Positions 23,144-38,736 are shown, counted from the first letter of the stretch. The stretch: 64,000 nucleotides of DNA from Dimorphilus gyrociliatus (GCA_904063045.1 CAJFCJ010000005.1:1519167-1583166); one strand, 5' to 3'. Numbers and translations: made by a program. The notes: generated by a model not told the origin, from the sequence alone.

Positions 23144-24485
23144 TTAACCATTGAAGTTGTTTCCCGTCACGTATAGAAACTCGGTTTTAAATACACACAA
23201 TTCAATTATGATTTAGTCTACCGATTTTTTTGGCTTTTTGTAGCGTATTTGTCGCGATTGATCGTTAAAATTTCAATTGTTTAGGAACCAAACAAAGTAT
23301 ACATTGTAAAATTATCAAACAATAAATGTAGGCATTAGTCCACTTAAAAGAGAACTTCGTTTTACAAACCGGAATTGATACCTTTTTATTATGCTAACGG
23401 TGACAGTGAAAGGAATCAATAAAGTTGTTGGACATTGTAAATGCTTTCTAATGCATAGTTTTCTGTCATTTCTCAAATTAAACTAAATCACTATTTATAT
23501 CGTAAATTGCAAACACATCTTGTCTTAAGTGTTTTCTTCTATTTAATCTGTTAAACAATTGTTTTAAAACCAAATTCAATACTGTACAGCCTCTACTTTC
23601 GAAAATTTAGCAAAAGGAAAATAAAATGTAAGACTTTAACGATTTATTTATGATATTATATCATCGCTATTGATTTTTGTTTAAAGCTATTATTATCCTT
23701 TATTTATAAATATCTACTTGTATACGGTATACAAATATATATATATATATTTTTTTCTGGATTTTTATATACTACATGCAATATAAGAAATGGAAACAAA
23801 TATTTAAATTCTAGTAATACACCTATCAAGTGAAAATTAAGAACATTATGTTTACGAAAACCCTCATCTTATTCTTTGATCTGTAGAACGAGTATCGGAA
23901 TAAAGTAGATTTTTCCGTTGCCCTTCCTAGTATGATAGGCCTAACTAATAAGTTTGGGCAGGCTTTACCTTTTCTTTGAACTAGATAAAGTTACGTCTAA
24001 GTATATATCATAAGCATTGATCATATTTGACTTGAACATGAGAGAAAGCATATACTGTATATGTTCACTGAACAGGAAAAGGGCCGTTATATTCTACTAA
24101 TTATCAATAATTTAAGAAGTTTAAATCACTCGGTCAAGTTGTGTAAGTCTAAAAGTTCTAATACTTTTATATTGAATATTCCATACAACTAAAAAGAATT
24201 CTTTGACTGTGATTTTCTATCAGAATTTACAAGATCAACAGCAAATATCACTGTTGTCATTCGAAAGTATTCAAGAGGATAACCGAACACTTTTAGCACG
24301 TTTTATAGAAGTTTTATAAAATACGGACAAGGAAAAAGAGTCGGATTATAGACGTAAAGGAAATTGAAGAGGAACACAAGGACTTAATTACAACGAAACG
24401 AATCGAAATTACTGATCTATTAAAGCCTATGATCGATTAAAATTCTAAAGAGGAACGTTCGAGGAACAAATCAATTATATACAAC
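23144..24485. other. Intergenic region with an (AT)n run and coding-like 3' end
   Basis: About 1.3 kb. AT-dinucleotide run at about 23,735-23,751. Mostly featureless to about 24,200. From 24,220 to 24,485 the plus strand holds protein-like, Gln/Glu/Lys-rich open stretches in two frames leading into the next gene, interrupted by one frame change and one TAA (see findings). Confidence 0.4.
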
Positions 24486-25619
24486 ATGGCTAAAAATGTC
24501 CGTAAAATTGAAAGATTGAAAATATACAAGGATTTATGTATGGTAAACAAAGATTTTATTAAAGAAAGACAACTTTTAATTTTGTGTTTTTTTTTCTAAC
24601 CTAAATAGGACAGTCGACAGATTGTAAAAGATACGGTTAAGGAGCATATATCTGCAGATCCAAAATGTCGGATTTTTTCTAAACTGGAATTTAGATGTTT
24701 AGTAAACGATTACACGACAATTATCTTCAGAGAAGTAGGCTTAATCGTCTATAATATTAATGCATTGTACTTATGTCTAACTCTGTTTTTGACTGAATAA
24801 TACTAAATTGTTAGATTCAGAAGCGTTTCCCGTCTGAAGTGTACTTGAACAAAAAGTCTTTGGTAATAAATGAGCAACGTGATTCTCAAAATAGATCGTC
24901 TAACAATACAATTCAAACCTTGACCGAGTACTTTATTAAAAATCTTCCTGATGAAAATTTAACGCCAGGAAGCGCTGTCAACGTAGAGCAAACTCGGAGA
25001 ACAACTAAATACCAGAGTACTTTTATAGAGAAAAGGAAAGTCATGGAATTACAAACTCCCTTATGTATGGTACAGCAAATTAATATTTAATACTAATTCT
25101 CTATTTTAAACAATAGCAATGCAGACCGGTATACGAATTAAGTATCCAAATAGAGAAGAAATATACCAGAAGCAGCGTAAGCCGAACAAAAAAGCTATAA
25201 TTGAGTCTAAGAAACGATTGGACGAATCTAGTCGGACAAAAAATTCTTTCAAGTTATATAAAGGAGATGATATTAGGTACACCAAACTTCAAGTAAGGCT
25301 TACAGATTACGAATTAGACCGCAAATGCTGTTGTTACCGAACAAGTTACACCTGGCGAAGCAGATTATCTGAGGAGCCTCAGTACACTACTCAGTTTACC
25401 CCTGTCTTGCTTACTAAAGCAAACTGGATAGACGGCGACGATGTTTTATCAGTTGGAGAGATTTCGGACGAGGATTGTGAAAATCAGGCGACGAAAGCCG
25501 ATTTACAGAAAAACTCAATTCAAGAAAAAACTAAACCCAGTTCAGGAAGGAGTGCCTCAAGAATCAAATCGGATAAGAAAACTAAAAAACGTGTCAGAAT
25601 TGATTATGAAAATAGATGA
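24486..25619 (+). CDS. Unrecognised basic protein, 311 aa
   Basis: Exons 24486-24542, 24609-24734, 24815-25064 and 25117-25619 join without phase conflict. The ATG at 24486 has a good context (AACATGG), which is why I start here even though the frame is open upstream. I recognise no family. The protein is hydrophilic with no membrane segment: an N-terminal part including KCRIFSKLEFRCLVNDYTTI, a low-complexity middle, a Cys cluster (DRKCCCYRTSYTWRSRL), an acidic patch (DGDDVLSVGEISDEDCE) and a Lys/Arg-rich C-terminus (KSDKKTKKRVRIDYENR) that could be a nuclear or nucleic-acid-binding tail. The coherent splicing argues for a real gene. Confidence 0.7.
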
Positions 25620-26011
25620 TAACTAATTTTTGAGAAGTTTGGAAAATGAAACTTATACAAAAAAAACAATAGTGTATTTATATTTTAAGAAAAAATGCAT
25701 CATACATGAAATATAATACATTAGAAAAAAGCCAAAAATAAAAATTGTCATTTTATAATAAATATTTTTGCAAAAAAGAACCAAAAGAACAATGCAAACA
25801 AGAATTAAAAAAAAATAAAAATAAAAAAAAATGATAAAAATTTATAATAGAGGTTCCTACCGCGAGAAATTTCTTTTTTGACTCACTCAAAAAAAGTTAA
25901 AATTAGTTGTTCAAACGCTATCACAGTTTACTACATAAATATAAACTTAAAATCTACGGTAAAAATTCGCGTTTTTTTTGTAGTCAGATGGCCAAAATAA
26001 ACGCCAGAAAC
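25620..26011. other. Convergent 3' regions of the unrecognised gene and syndecan
   Basis: About 390 bp with extremely A-rich tracts (25,800-25,840). Likely the two 3' UTRs. No coding sequence seen. Confidence 0.4.
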
Positions 26012-28132
26012 CTATGCGTAATATTCTTTTGATGGGGCCTTTTGATAACCCATATGGGCTGGAGATCTTCCTCTCTTACTAGGTTCATCCAAAGCATAGG
26101 ATCCTTCGTCTTTTTTCTTCATACGGTACACGAGAAACATTACCAACAAGACAGCGCATAATAAACCAACTACTGCTCCACCAATTATAGCGGCTAATAA
26201 ACCCGGATGACCTAAGAAAGACGACCTTAAAGCAGAACTGGGTGGTTTAGGTTCTCCAGATGATGTTGCGGTAACAACTGAGATATCTACTCCTGAAGAC
26301 ATTAATAATTTGTTATAAAAATTGCGATCGATAGCAAGAAATTTAATACAAACTTTCTGTATCGGTTTTCGTCTTTTGGGTTCCTAAAAATAGAAAAGCA
26401 GAAAATTTATATTTTTAGCTTCTAAATAGGTTTTTTTCTTGTTTAGATTATTGAAAAAGAAAGCATTAAGAACATGTGATCTCTTCTCCATACGGAGACA
26501 AATTGACAATAATAGTTTTAATATTCCAACATTCTTTAATTTCTGCCTACCTGGACAATCTACTTTATCTCCCATCTTATTTGCACAATAAGATTCCCCA
26601 AATTCGTTTATTTGATGCGTTTCGAAAAAGCCTTTTTCATCGCATTTGTAAGCAAAAGTTGACTTTTTATTTCTGTTCTTATAATCTCTATTGGCGTCGA
26701 AGCATGGTTTTGCTGTGGTAGGCATTACAAAAAAAAACAATCTCATTAAAACGTGAACTCAAGCGTTCTTTTAAAAAAAATATTAAGTCAAATTGAAGAG
26801 TCTATAAGCATATTAGTTTAGAAAAGCGTGTTTAAAACTATTGTATTATTTACAAGAATTTTATTATTCTTGCATATTTTTTTATCACACGGCAGATTAG
26901 GCATTAAATTTAAAATGCATTAAAACAAGCAATAAATTATTTTGTGTTATGTGGTTGTCAATCGACTATTTTGACCTTACCATTGTCTCCTGAAGACAGA
27001 TCTGTATTTTTTAATTTTTATATTAGGAAAGTGTAACTTAACAAAATGTTTATCCACTTAATGGAAACTCTTGAACTTTTAAAGTTTTTTGTTTTGTTAT
27101 AAAATATTCTTTTACATATTTTAAAAATAAAACTTTTAATAACTGACTTTCGCCCTCAGAGGAACCCATATCATCATTAGCGGGTTCTTCATCATCATAA
27201 TCATCGTCATCCTCGTCATCATCGTTGTTAGGTAATCTATATCCTCCTGAGCCACCATTGTCATTTGCTGATGCAATATCTGGCACTTCTAATTTCTAAA
27301 AGTAATAATTTTGTCTTTTAAAACAAATTACAATTTAGTCAGGTGTTAACCTTATTAGGCCCTTCGACATATATCGTATTATCGTCATCTTTCTTGATAT
27401 TCTGATAAAATTAAAATATCTCATTAGTATGATATCACTTACGGCATTTCCTGCAGAAAACTCTATCTTTGCAACAGAAACATAGATAGATTTACCCCTT
27501 TGCAAAAGAGTTATATTACATTTTATGAATGTACAGGCTATATTGTTCATATATACTAATATATATACTAACATATGATATATTTAACTCAAGATTACAA
27601 GATTTTTTTTTCTTGAGAAGAATTTGAGTGATATATTATAGCATTTTGATGTATTTTTAACATTTTACTGGAATACACTTAAAGAGACTATTTGCTCTTG
27701 ATTAGGCACGATTTGTTATTTGCGATTCTGGCCGGCTCAACAGCGGACATGAATAATCTTTCAACATAAAATTAGGCTACAACACTTTTTACATATTGTT
27801 CGCCCTGTTTTATCAATATATTCTATCAATATAATCGGGTCAACGATAATAACAAATTTTTATGCAGCTCCATGCTAGTAAACCATTAAAAACCAATTAC
27901 ATCAGAAGTGTGAATTATACACGTGTGTTAGTCACTACTCAAATCTTGCGGCATATGGCAAGTTAAAGATTATAATAACTATATGAAAGGGAAAATAAAC
28001 TTAATTTATTTAATATTGGTCATATAGGCTGGAATATAATACACAATTAGATGAAAAGCTTACCTCTCTCTCTTTACTTCTTACGATTGTCACATGAACG
28101 ATTAAGAGGAGCAAAAATAATTTTTTAATCAT
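26012..28132 (-). CDS. SDC: Syndecan, heparan-sulfate proteoglycan core protein, with an inserted thyroglobulin-type-1-like exon
   Basis: Exons 28064-28132, 27351-27401, 27148-27295, 26551-26712 and 26012-26292 give 236 aa. Exon 1 is a signal peptide ([17 protein letters not shown]). Exon 3 has the likely glycosaminoglycan site GGSGGY and a run of about 15 acidic residues ([13 protein letters not shown]), then GSSEGES. Exon 4 is a Cys-containing module with [11 protein letters not shown], like a degenerate thyroglobulin type-1 repeat. Exon 5 has a GxxxG-type transmembrane helix and the highly conserved cytoplasmic domain [15 protein letters not shown] ... KEYYA, with C1 and C2 and the C-terminal PDZ ligand EYYA. 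Syndecans are cell-surface coreceptors for matrix and growth factors. The exon 3 donor (GTCAGT) is the in-phase choice; a nearby GTTATT would break the frame of exon 4. Confidence 0.88.
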
Positions 28133-28425
28133 AATGAATTGTTAGATGAGTTACATTCGTATAATTATCCCGATTTGCCTCGAAAACAAGTACGATTAAC
28201 AAAAATAGTAAGCTGCACACATTAACAAAACATTGCACTACTTTCCTACTTTTTGTGTTCATGCGCAGCAAAAGAACTATTTTTTCACTTTTATTTCGTA
28301 TTTTGTCAATAGTTTGTCACCAAATTTTTATTAGCGGTTTATAGCAAAATATAATAGACTTTAAAATTTTTTTAAAAATGAATACGTAAAATTTCTGATT
28401 TATCAACTTCCTTTTACAACTCAAG
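28133..28425. promoter_or_regulatory. Bidirectional spacer between syndecan and RPS3
   Basis: 293 bp between the divergent start codons. A pyrimidine stretch (CTTCCTTTTAC, 28408-28418) just before the RPS3 ATG could be a terminal oligopyrimidine (TOP) start, as expected for a ribosomal-protein mRNA. No TATA box recognised. Confidence 0.4.
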
Positions 28426-29364
28426 ATGGCGACGACGGGAAATTTGTCGAAGAAAAAGAAGGTTTTTGCTTTTTCTACTATACTAATACTAACTATAGGT
28501 TTTAGAAATACTGCTCATATAACAATCAATTGATATGTGCCGTAGCTTGTTCATTAAATTTAACGATCTTTGAGATAATTGGTGATTTTAAACGTCGTGC
28601 TTTGAACAGTTCGTCTTGGACGGTGTATTTAAAGCCGAATTAAATGAATTCTTCACTCGTGAGTTGGCCGAAGACGGCTACAGCGGTGTTGATGTACGCG
28701 TAACTCCTACAAGAACTGAAATCATCATTCTAGCCACTCGTACCCAAAGCGTTTTGGGTGAAAAAGGCAGACGAATCCGTGAACTAACAGCCGTTGTACA
28801 GAAAAGGTTCAAGTTTCCGGAAAACTCTGTTGAGGTATATTTATAATATTTCGGAATAGCTCTGTAAATAATTTGTGCATTCTACAGTTGTACGCCGAAA
28901 AAGTAGCCGCCCGTGGACTCTGCGCTATCGCTCAATGCGAATCTTTAAGATACAAATTGATCGGTGGTTTAGCTGTAAGAAGAGCATGCTACGGTGTAGT
29001 TAGATTTATTATGGAATCAGGAGCTAGAGGATGTGAAGTTGTCGTCTCTGGAAAATTGAGAGGACAGCGTGCAAAGAGTATGAAATTCGGAGATGGTCTT
29101 ATGATCCACAGTGGTGAACCCTGCAAGCAGTATGTCGACACCGCTGTTCGCCACGTTCTCCTTCGTCAAGGTATGTTGGGAATCAAGGTTAAGATCATGT
29201 TGCCGTTCGATGCTACTGGAAAACTTGGACCCAAGAAACCATTGCCTGACAACGTAAATATTTCCCAAGTAAAAGAAGAGGTTCTTCCAACTGAGCCACG
29301 TAGCGAACCTCCAAAGGATACTAGACAGGCACCCCCCGTGGCAGCGCAAGCGGCGCCTCAGTAA
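28426..29364 (+). CDS. RPS3: 40S ribosomal protein S3 (uS3)
   Basis: Exons 28426-28461, 28610-28834 and 28888-29364 join in phase 0 to 245 aa (human 243). The first exon encodes [12 protein letters not shown]. The KH domain is clear, with [18 protein letters not shown]. The S3 C-terminal domain follows with [20 protein letters not shown] and [20 protein letters not shown]. The C-terminal tail is Pro/Ala-rich ([12 protein letters not shown]). uS3 sits at the mRNA entry channel of the small ribosomal subunit. The gene ends 94 bp from the convergent WDR48 stop codon. I see no snoRNA in its 148-bp first intron, though vertebrate RPS3 introns host one. Confidence 0.97.
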
Positions 29365-29458
29365 AAACTTATGTGCATTGGTGTATTATTCAAATACACG
29401 TAAGAAATATGAACATAACGATTGTTATTATGACACTTTACTACTTCTGCATTCCGAA

Positions 29459-32547
<3,089 letters not shown>

Positions 32548-33908
32548 TGGTTTTCATCATTGCACGTGCAGGGTACGTGGTACTTTAAGGAAATAGAAAA
32601 TCCATAGAAGAATTGCACATTTTATTTCAACGACTTTTTAAATAAAGGTAAGAACGTTTGTGAAAAATAACTGTAATATGTTGCATTCTTACATGATGTC
32701 AAAACTAAAAATAAAGCATGTATCAATACATTTTAGACTGTTTGTTATGTTACTATTATTAAACTAAATAACAATCTATAAAACAATTTTATAAAGCTGT
32801 GTTTATGACATTAGAAACTAGTTGGTCTCGCAAGACTTATCATATAGAATTTATTTGAGGCTTGTTCACAATCATTTATAGTTAAACTACAACCTTTTTT
32901 ATTACAAAATCTTCATATGTTATGATAATATATAGGCTTAGTTATGGATATGTAAATAACCATTGGTGTGGAAAATGTGCAGAAATATAAATTAATTATT
33001 AACAAAAATTTGCAATTGGCTTTTAAACATTTATAAATGTTTCTATTGCCTAAGGAAATTAAATACAAATTGGTCTATGCAGTTAGTAACACTTTATTTT
33101 GCATTGTTTTTTTTTTGTAATGGATCTAATGCCTAACATATATTGAAAAACTATGGTATAGTTAAATGATGAAAGTATCAGTTTTTTTTGATAAATGTAA
33201 AAAAAAACCACTGAAAAACAATCGAAATACTTTGAATGAACTTCAATCATCATATCTAATAAAACATTATGTAACAATGTCTGAAAAATTAATATTACTT
33301 ACAAATTTGGACTCTTTACTTCCTTAAATTATTTTTTAACGGTTTAACCTCTTTGAATTTACCAGTCCTGTATAAAAATTATATAAATTAACCTCCACCA
33401 AGCAAATGCTAATAAAGAAAAAAAGATGATTATCATAATATTAACTTTACTATTTTTATTTAGTAATGAGATAGTTATTAAACAATAAATTTTATAGTTG
33501 TAAGGGAAATGAGCGAAAAGTTGTATATCTAAATTAACTTCACATCTTCTACAAAAACTTTCCTTGTTGTAGTTGGTAACTTGAAATTATCTCATGGTGA
33601 ACTTCATTTGGCAGCTTAGTGTTTTTAATATTTGAAATGTATCTTAATATTAGGACATAGTATTTGTATTCAACAAACATGTTTACGTAAGTAACTAAAC
33701 AATGTTAGTTGATTATTGAAGAGGCATGTATGGGGATATCTAATCTTAACATATTAAGATTTATATTTAGCCGTAACAGGCTCGGATTATCACCGTGTCT
33801 ATCTATATAAAGATTGAGCTTTTTTATATAAAGTTCATTTACGTTCAAACGTATCTCAAGAAAAGCTAAAATATAAACTTGAATAAAAGTTGAATTAAAT
33901 TTTAGAAA
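32548..33908. other. Intergenic region upstream of WDR48
   Basis: About 1.36 kb, strongly AT-rich with T and A homopolymers (for example 33,107-33,117). Should contain the WDR48 promoter. A pyrimidine-poor acceptor-like TTTTAG at 33,900 precedes the next ORF. No gene recognised. Confidence 0.4.
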
Positions 33909-34139
33909 ATGGCTTCTATACCGTTTGCTGCATATAAAGCTGGTAGTATACATGAGAATATGAGAAAAGCTATGAGATCAAGAGCATCTAGTGGATCATC
34001 AGTACCACAAAAGACAACCCCTGCGATACCAATGAAACAAAAATCTGAATCCTTCTCAGAGAGAGGAACTGGCGGAGTCTTCGACAACTTACGCAAGCTT
34101 GTTTTGAGTAAAAGAGCCAGCTCTGACGAATCCGTATAG
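33909..34139 (+). CDS. Small single-exon ORF, 76 aa, unrecognised
   Basis: ATG in good context (AAAATGG) right after a TTTTAG that could be a splice acceptor from a 5' UTR exon. The protein is Ser- and Lys/Arg-rich, with repeated basophilic kinase-type sites (RSRASSGSS, KRASSDES), ending GGVFDNLRKLVLSKRASSDE. It stands alone with more than 1 kb of empty sequence on each side. The opposite strand also has a 97-codon frame here, but its start is inside the same interval and its composition is less protein-like. I do not recognise it; it may be a small regulatory or phosphoprotein gene, or a chance ORF. Confidence 0.5.
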   Translation: MASIPFAAYKAGSIHENMRKAMRSRASSGSSVPQKTTPAIPMKQKSESFSERGTGGVFDNLRKLVLSKRASSDESV

Positions 34140-35197
34140 CCTACCGAGTAAATGAAAATATTCCTTCTTTCATGGAATGGATTAATTTTCATCACGAAGA
34201 TTTGAAAACTGTTTTAACGATACGTATAATGTAATTAGCGACATGCTTTAAGCCTGTGAAATATCATTTGATGAATCTTGGTAATATGTTATTGAAAAAT
34301 GTTTTATTAACTGTATATTAAATGTAAAACAGACAGTATCTAATTGTAACTTTTTTATTTATTCATTTATATACTCGTTCTGCTCTGAACACATAAGATC
34401 TTTTAACAGCTTTTTTTAATGATTTTTTTTCGTTTGTATATGAAAAACAAAGCATCTTCTCTGAAACAAAAGTATTTTTTAATGTTAATATACTTAAATA
34501 TACTTTAACTTATTATATATCACATGGATCCTTTTAGGTCAAAAAGACTCAATGACTTATCTGCCAGAGTATTCAAAGATCAGCTGCAAAGATAAAATTG
34601 AGAATAGGCTGAATTTTGCAAAGTTATTTCTAGTCATTCCTTAAGCAATCAGCTCACGATTAGTTTCATATTTCTTCTTTGTTTTCTCTCACTATCCCTT
34701 CTGCACTGAACTATTGCAGTGCTAATGATCGTTTGAAGAAATAAAGAACTTTTTAAGAGTAGTCGGTGAGAATCAATAATATCGTTCATTAGACGTATGC
34801 AATTACTTTATTTATCAGTATCGGTTAACTCTTTGTTATTTTGTCGAACGATAAAGTGACTTCTTGAAAGGCATCTTTAATTATGAATTAAACGTCCTTG
34901 TCCTTGTATTAGATTATTACAGATATTACAAGTTGTCCAGCTACCTAAATGTTAATAATTCTTCTTATTTACAAAATTAGCTTAATTTATTTGAAATTTT
35001 ACTACATCATGGTAATAATTTTATTATTACGTGTTGATTGGGTGAAGTTTCTTCGGTAGGGGGCGTTTTATGATGTATATTTGATTGAAATTGATTTACG
35101 GCCAAGTCATTCCTCCAAGTTTCATCTAAAGTTTCAAGCGTTCCCTTAATCGTTTATAAAACGAACAGCTTATCGGCAACAATTGCAGAATTACAAA
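34140..35197. other. Intergenic region before the calmodulin-like gene
   Basis: About 1.06 kb, AT-rich; the 3' end carries the promoter and 5' UTR of the EF-hand gene (less AT-rich from about 35,040). No coding exon recognised. Confidence 0.4.
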
Positions 35198-36832
35198 ATG
35201 GTAAATATTATTAATACTTCTCTCTCTTATACTCTCTTAACGAATTTTTGAATTATATTCAATGATGCTTTACTGATTTTATTTTATTATACAGTAGTAG
35301 CGTATTTTCTTATAGGGTATTGTTTTAAGTGTTGCTTTATAGGTTTCATTTTCGCGATAATTGAAAATTTTCATTTGAAAACAGTTGAATCTTATTACAA
35401 TTAAAATTAAATATGAATAAGAGAGCCCGTTTTTACCAATTCGCTTCCATTACAGGCAGATATCAAGAAAGCGTTTCCTGACAATAGATTGAAAGGTGAG
35501 TGTTCGATTAGGTTGGCATTTGTTACATTTCTGCAAACTGAAATGTCAGTACATACGCTGTGAATGATATGCTAGTCGCATATTTGCAGAAAAAATCTGT
35601 ACTGGAATTATTCAAACTGTATAATTATGCAGCGATTAACGACGTCTGACACCTAAATGAGCTCCCATGTAAATTAAGCTTTTACATAATCTACGATAGA
35701 GCTTGACACCCTGAAATTATATGTACAACTGACCATAAACTAATTTACTTTAAAAAATAGATCCTCTTCAATTCGTCACAAATCCTCCTTTAATTCCTAT
35801 TTTGTGGGGAATGAATAAAATTGGCTCTTTTAGCTCACTCTAGTGACATAAACTAAAACTTCCTCCTTAAAAAGACCATCTCGCTTACTAAACCGAATAC
35901 AGTCAATTAAATAGGGGCTTTTTACACTGCAAACACCCCTTGCAGTAGTACCTATTGACAATTACGCCTGTTCCGGCAAACCATAGTAAAAGGGCTGTTT
36001 GTTAACTAGGCCTAACCACTTATTACTCCATCGATCCCTCTGATTAAATATTTGATAAAAAATTTGCAGATTTGCAATCCGCCTTCTTAATTTTTGATCA
36101 AAATAAGGATGGAAAAATTACCAAAGACGAGTTGCAATCGGTCTTGGAGGAGGCTGGTGCTGACTTTACAACAAATCAGATTGAAACCTTCATGAAGAGA
36201 GTAGACGCGGATGGTATGTAGCTTTCTATTAAATTTACTTTGAAACTATCTCTATTACTCTTCGGGAAAGATATTAAAAGTATGATTTCGGGAAGGCAAA
36301 CATCATAGATTTATATATGATATAGCGTGAAGTCTTTATAAAATCATACGCTTATTTGATCTGTATTCGAAAGGCAATGGGTCGATTGATTATCACGAGT
36401 TTTGCTCTATAATGAAGGATATTGTCAGTACTGCTGATCAAGTAGAAACGAAGTTTGATGCCGCTTTTCATGCAATGGATCTAGACGGCGATGGTAAAAT
36501 TAGTCAATCGGTTAGTAATATATCTAATCAAATTCACTATTGGCGTATATATCAGAATCTTATGGCGCCATCTTACGCATTTCGCTCTTTTTTTTTTTTA
36601 CAAAAAGGAACTCCAACAAGCAGTTCGCGAATTGGGGGATGAACTGAGCGATCAAGAGGCTTTGGAAATTATTAAAACAGTCGATAAGGACGGTGACGGT
36701 CACATTAATTACGAAGGTTAGTAAATACAAAAATCGTGTTTCACTGTTTTTTACCGACAATCGATCCATATAATTTCTTCGATTTTTCCAGAATTTGTCA
36801 CCATGATGTACTGCCTACAGTTAAATGTTTAG
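35198..36832 (+). CDS. Calmodulin-like four-EF-hand calcium sensor
   Basis: Exons 35198-35200 (the ATG alone), 35456-35495, 36070-36213, 36374-36510, 36608-36716 and 36792-36832 close exactly to 157 aa. Four EF-hand loops are visible: DQNKDGKITKDE, DADGNGSIDYHE, DLDGDGKISQSE and DKDGDGHINYEE. All have acidic or amide ligands at positions 1, 3, 5 and Glu at 12, so all four should bind Ca2+. It is clearly related to calmodulin/troponin C but diverged (calmodulin is 148-149 aa and nearly invariant), so it is a calmodulin-like protein, not calmodulin itself. The intron directly after the start codon is the same arrangement found in animal calmodulin genes. Confidence 0.88.
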
Positions 36833-38736
36833 ATTAAAAGCAGTTCAGTAAAGAGCATGAATCTAAATGTCCTCTCCCTAATTGTTTCTCTCATTTTTTT
36901 TAGCTTAATTAGCATAATGTTGTATACTGTATGGTACTTGGTTTACCATATTGCATTCTATTGTAGTAGCTAAACTATGTAGGGTTATATATTTATACGT
37001 ATGTAGAAAAATGTATTCAATATATAATATACGCAGTTTTTCAGTATGTAGATTAGTTGCTCTCTATTTATAATAGCAAAGTTAACCTTTCAATCCATAA
37101 TTTTCAAATGAATTCTTCCTCATTCACTGTTAACATTTCATTAGTTTGTTTTTCTTTGGCTTTACTCTCTATTATTTAGTTTCATTTTGAATCTCTTAGA
37201 AGAATAATGACTCATATTATTTATTAAAAAAATTAGATGGTATTTCTATATATACCATATCAATTTGTAAAAAAATTATTAATATAACTAATAATATGTG
37301 CTATTCAGTTACATTCTGAGCAGTCATAAATTTAAACTGTTTATATTATTTTTGTCTCTGTGTTAGGTCAAAATTATTTTGCTTTAAAGTTAAATAATAA
37401 ATTGAGAGAAAGAAAGAATTATTTATTTGTCGGAGTCTAAAAAATAGGCCAAAAGTAGAAGAAAATGAAGTTACGGCCTGAGAAAACGTTTGTGAACTGA
37501 AGAGATCTCAACTTTTTCAACGGTTTTATGCTTATGCAATACATTTTTATCGTCATACGAAATCGAATTCTTCGCATACCGAAACGATTGATTCCATTGA
37601 TTTTTTTCTGGATACACTATGCATAGCCTCCCGCTAGCATTAATATTACTTTTTAACATCCCACTCCGCCCCTCTAAATAACTAAGAATAGAGAAATAAT
37701 CGCTTCTTTTTTCTCTATTACGTCTGCCACCGTCTAGTGATCGCGTCAAGAATATACAAGCAGCGCCACCTAAGCTCAATACGAAATCTTCAGTAGGTGA
37801 GGAACGCGACTGTGGTTTTGTTTGTGAATTACCAAAAAATTTAACCGTCCGTGATAATTTATAGTTCAGAAACGATTAAAATTTTTATATTGGAAGATAC
37901 ATTCTACAATATTCTTTCATTTTGATAGCTGTTAAGGATCTGTTTCGACTGAAAAACGTCATTTTTATTATTTTATCAGCCTATGTACATCTGGAACTTA
38001 CTGAAAATTTCTTCCTTTGTTTAATCGAAGTAAGTAGATTAGATATATTTTCAGATATGTATTAGTATTGATCTGTTTGAGTTATTAAATTTTAATAAGA
38101 TATGTTAGGAATGTGAATCATAGGTAGATCGAACACGATTCATTTAAATAGCTTTCAAATTACTAATATATTGTTCAATTCGGTAGTTACTTTATAATTG
38201 ATAACTTAAAGAGGCGATGAAAATGTCGGCTTTCGATAACAGGTGTCATAAAACTTGTTGTCTATAGTTTTAATCCAGTACTGGGCCTACAACTCGGCTT
38301 GTATAGGAGTGTAAAACCGCCTACGAAAAAAATAGTTTATGAATAGAATTTAGAGGCAAATAAACTTATTCAAAAACCGTATGAACGATGTTTGCTTAGT
38401 GGAACATTGCCGGCACAGTCTTTATATTCTCAGACTTATACAATATGTGACTCGGCACCTCTCGGCGCAGGATGTCGTCAGTATAGTATACAACAATTAA
38501 AATAGCTTGCTTTTGTTGTGGCGAAATATTTTTTCCAAGACCATAGTAGTCCTATAATCTTGAGCACATAAATATACAAGGCTAGTAAGGTTCAAATCTA
38601 TTGACAGTTAATACGACCTTTTAAGCTGTTTATCAACTCACATTTGTAGCATTCCTTTTCAATCAGTGAATATAGCTTTTTGTCGACCAAATTACTTCCG
38701 CTTGAATATTTGAAAGTTTTTTTATATCTGTATAGG
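36833..38736. other. Intergenic region upstream of the LMO7-like gene
   Basis: About 1.9 kb. Left part AT-rich (3' UTR of the EF-hand gene). A minus-strand open stretch at 37,471-37,779 lacks an ATG start. 37,620-37,830 and 38,260-38,470 are less AT-rich and may hold promoter or 5' UTR of the LMO7-like gene; a TATAG just before its ATG looks like a splice acceptor. Confidence 0.4.

Noticed and set aside
33902-34195. 97-codon minus-strand frame opposite the 76-aa ORF
   Set aside because: Antisense shadow; the plus-strand ORF has the better start context and composition.
37471-37779. 102-codon minus-strand open frame with Arg/Ser-rich start
   Set aside because: It starts at a TTG, has no ATG near its beginning, no splice context and no recognisable domain; likely 5' flank of the LMO7-like gene.
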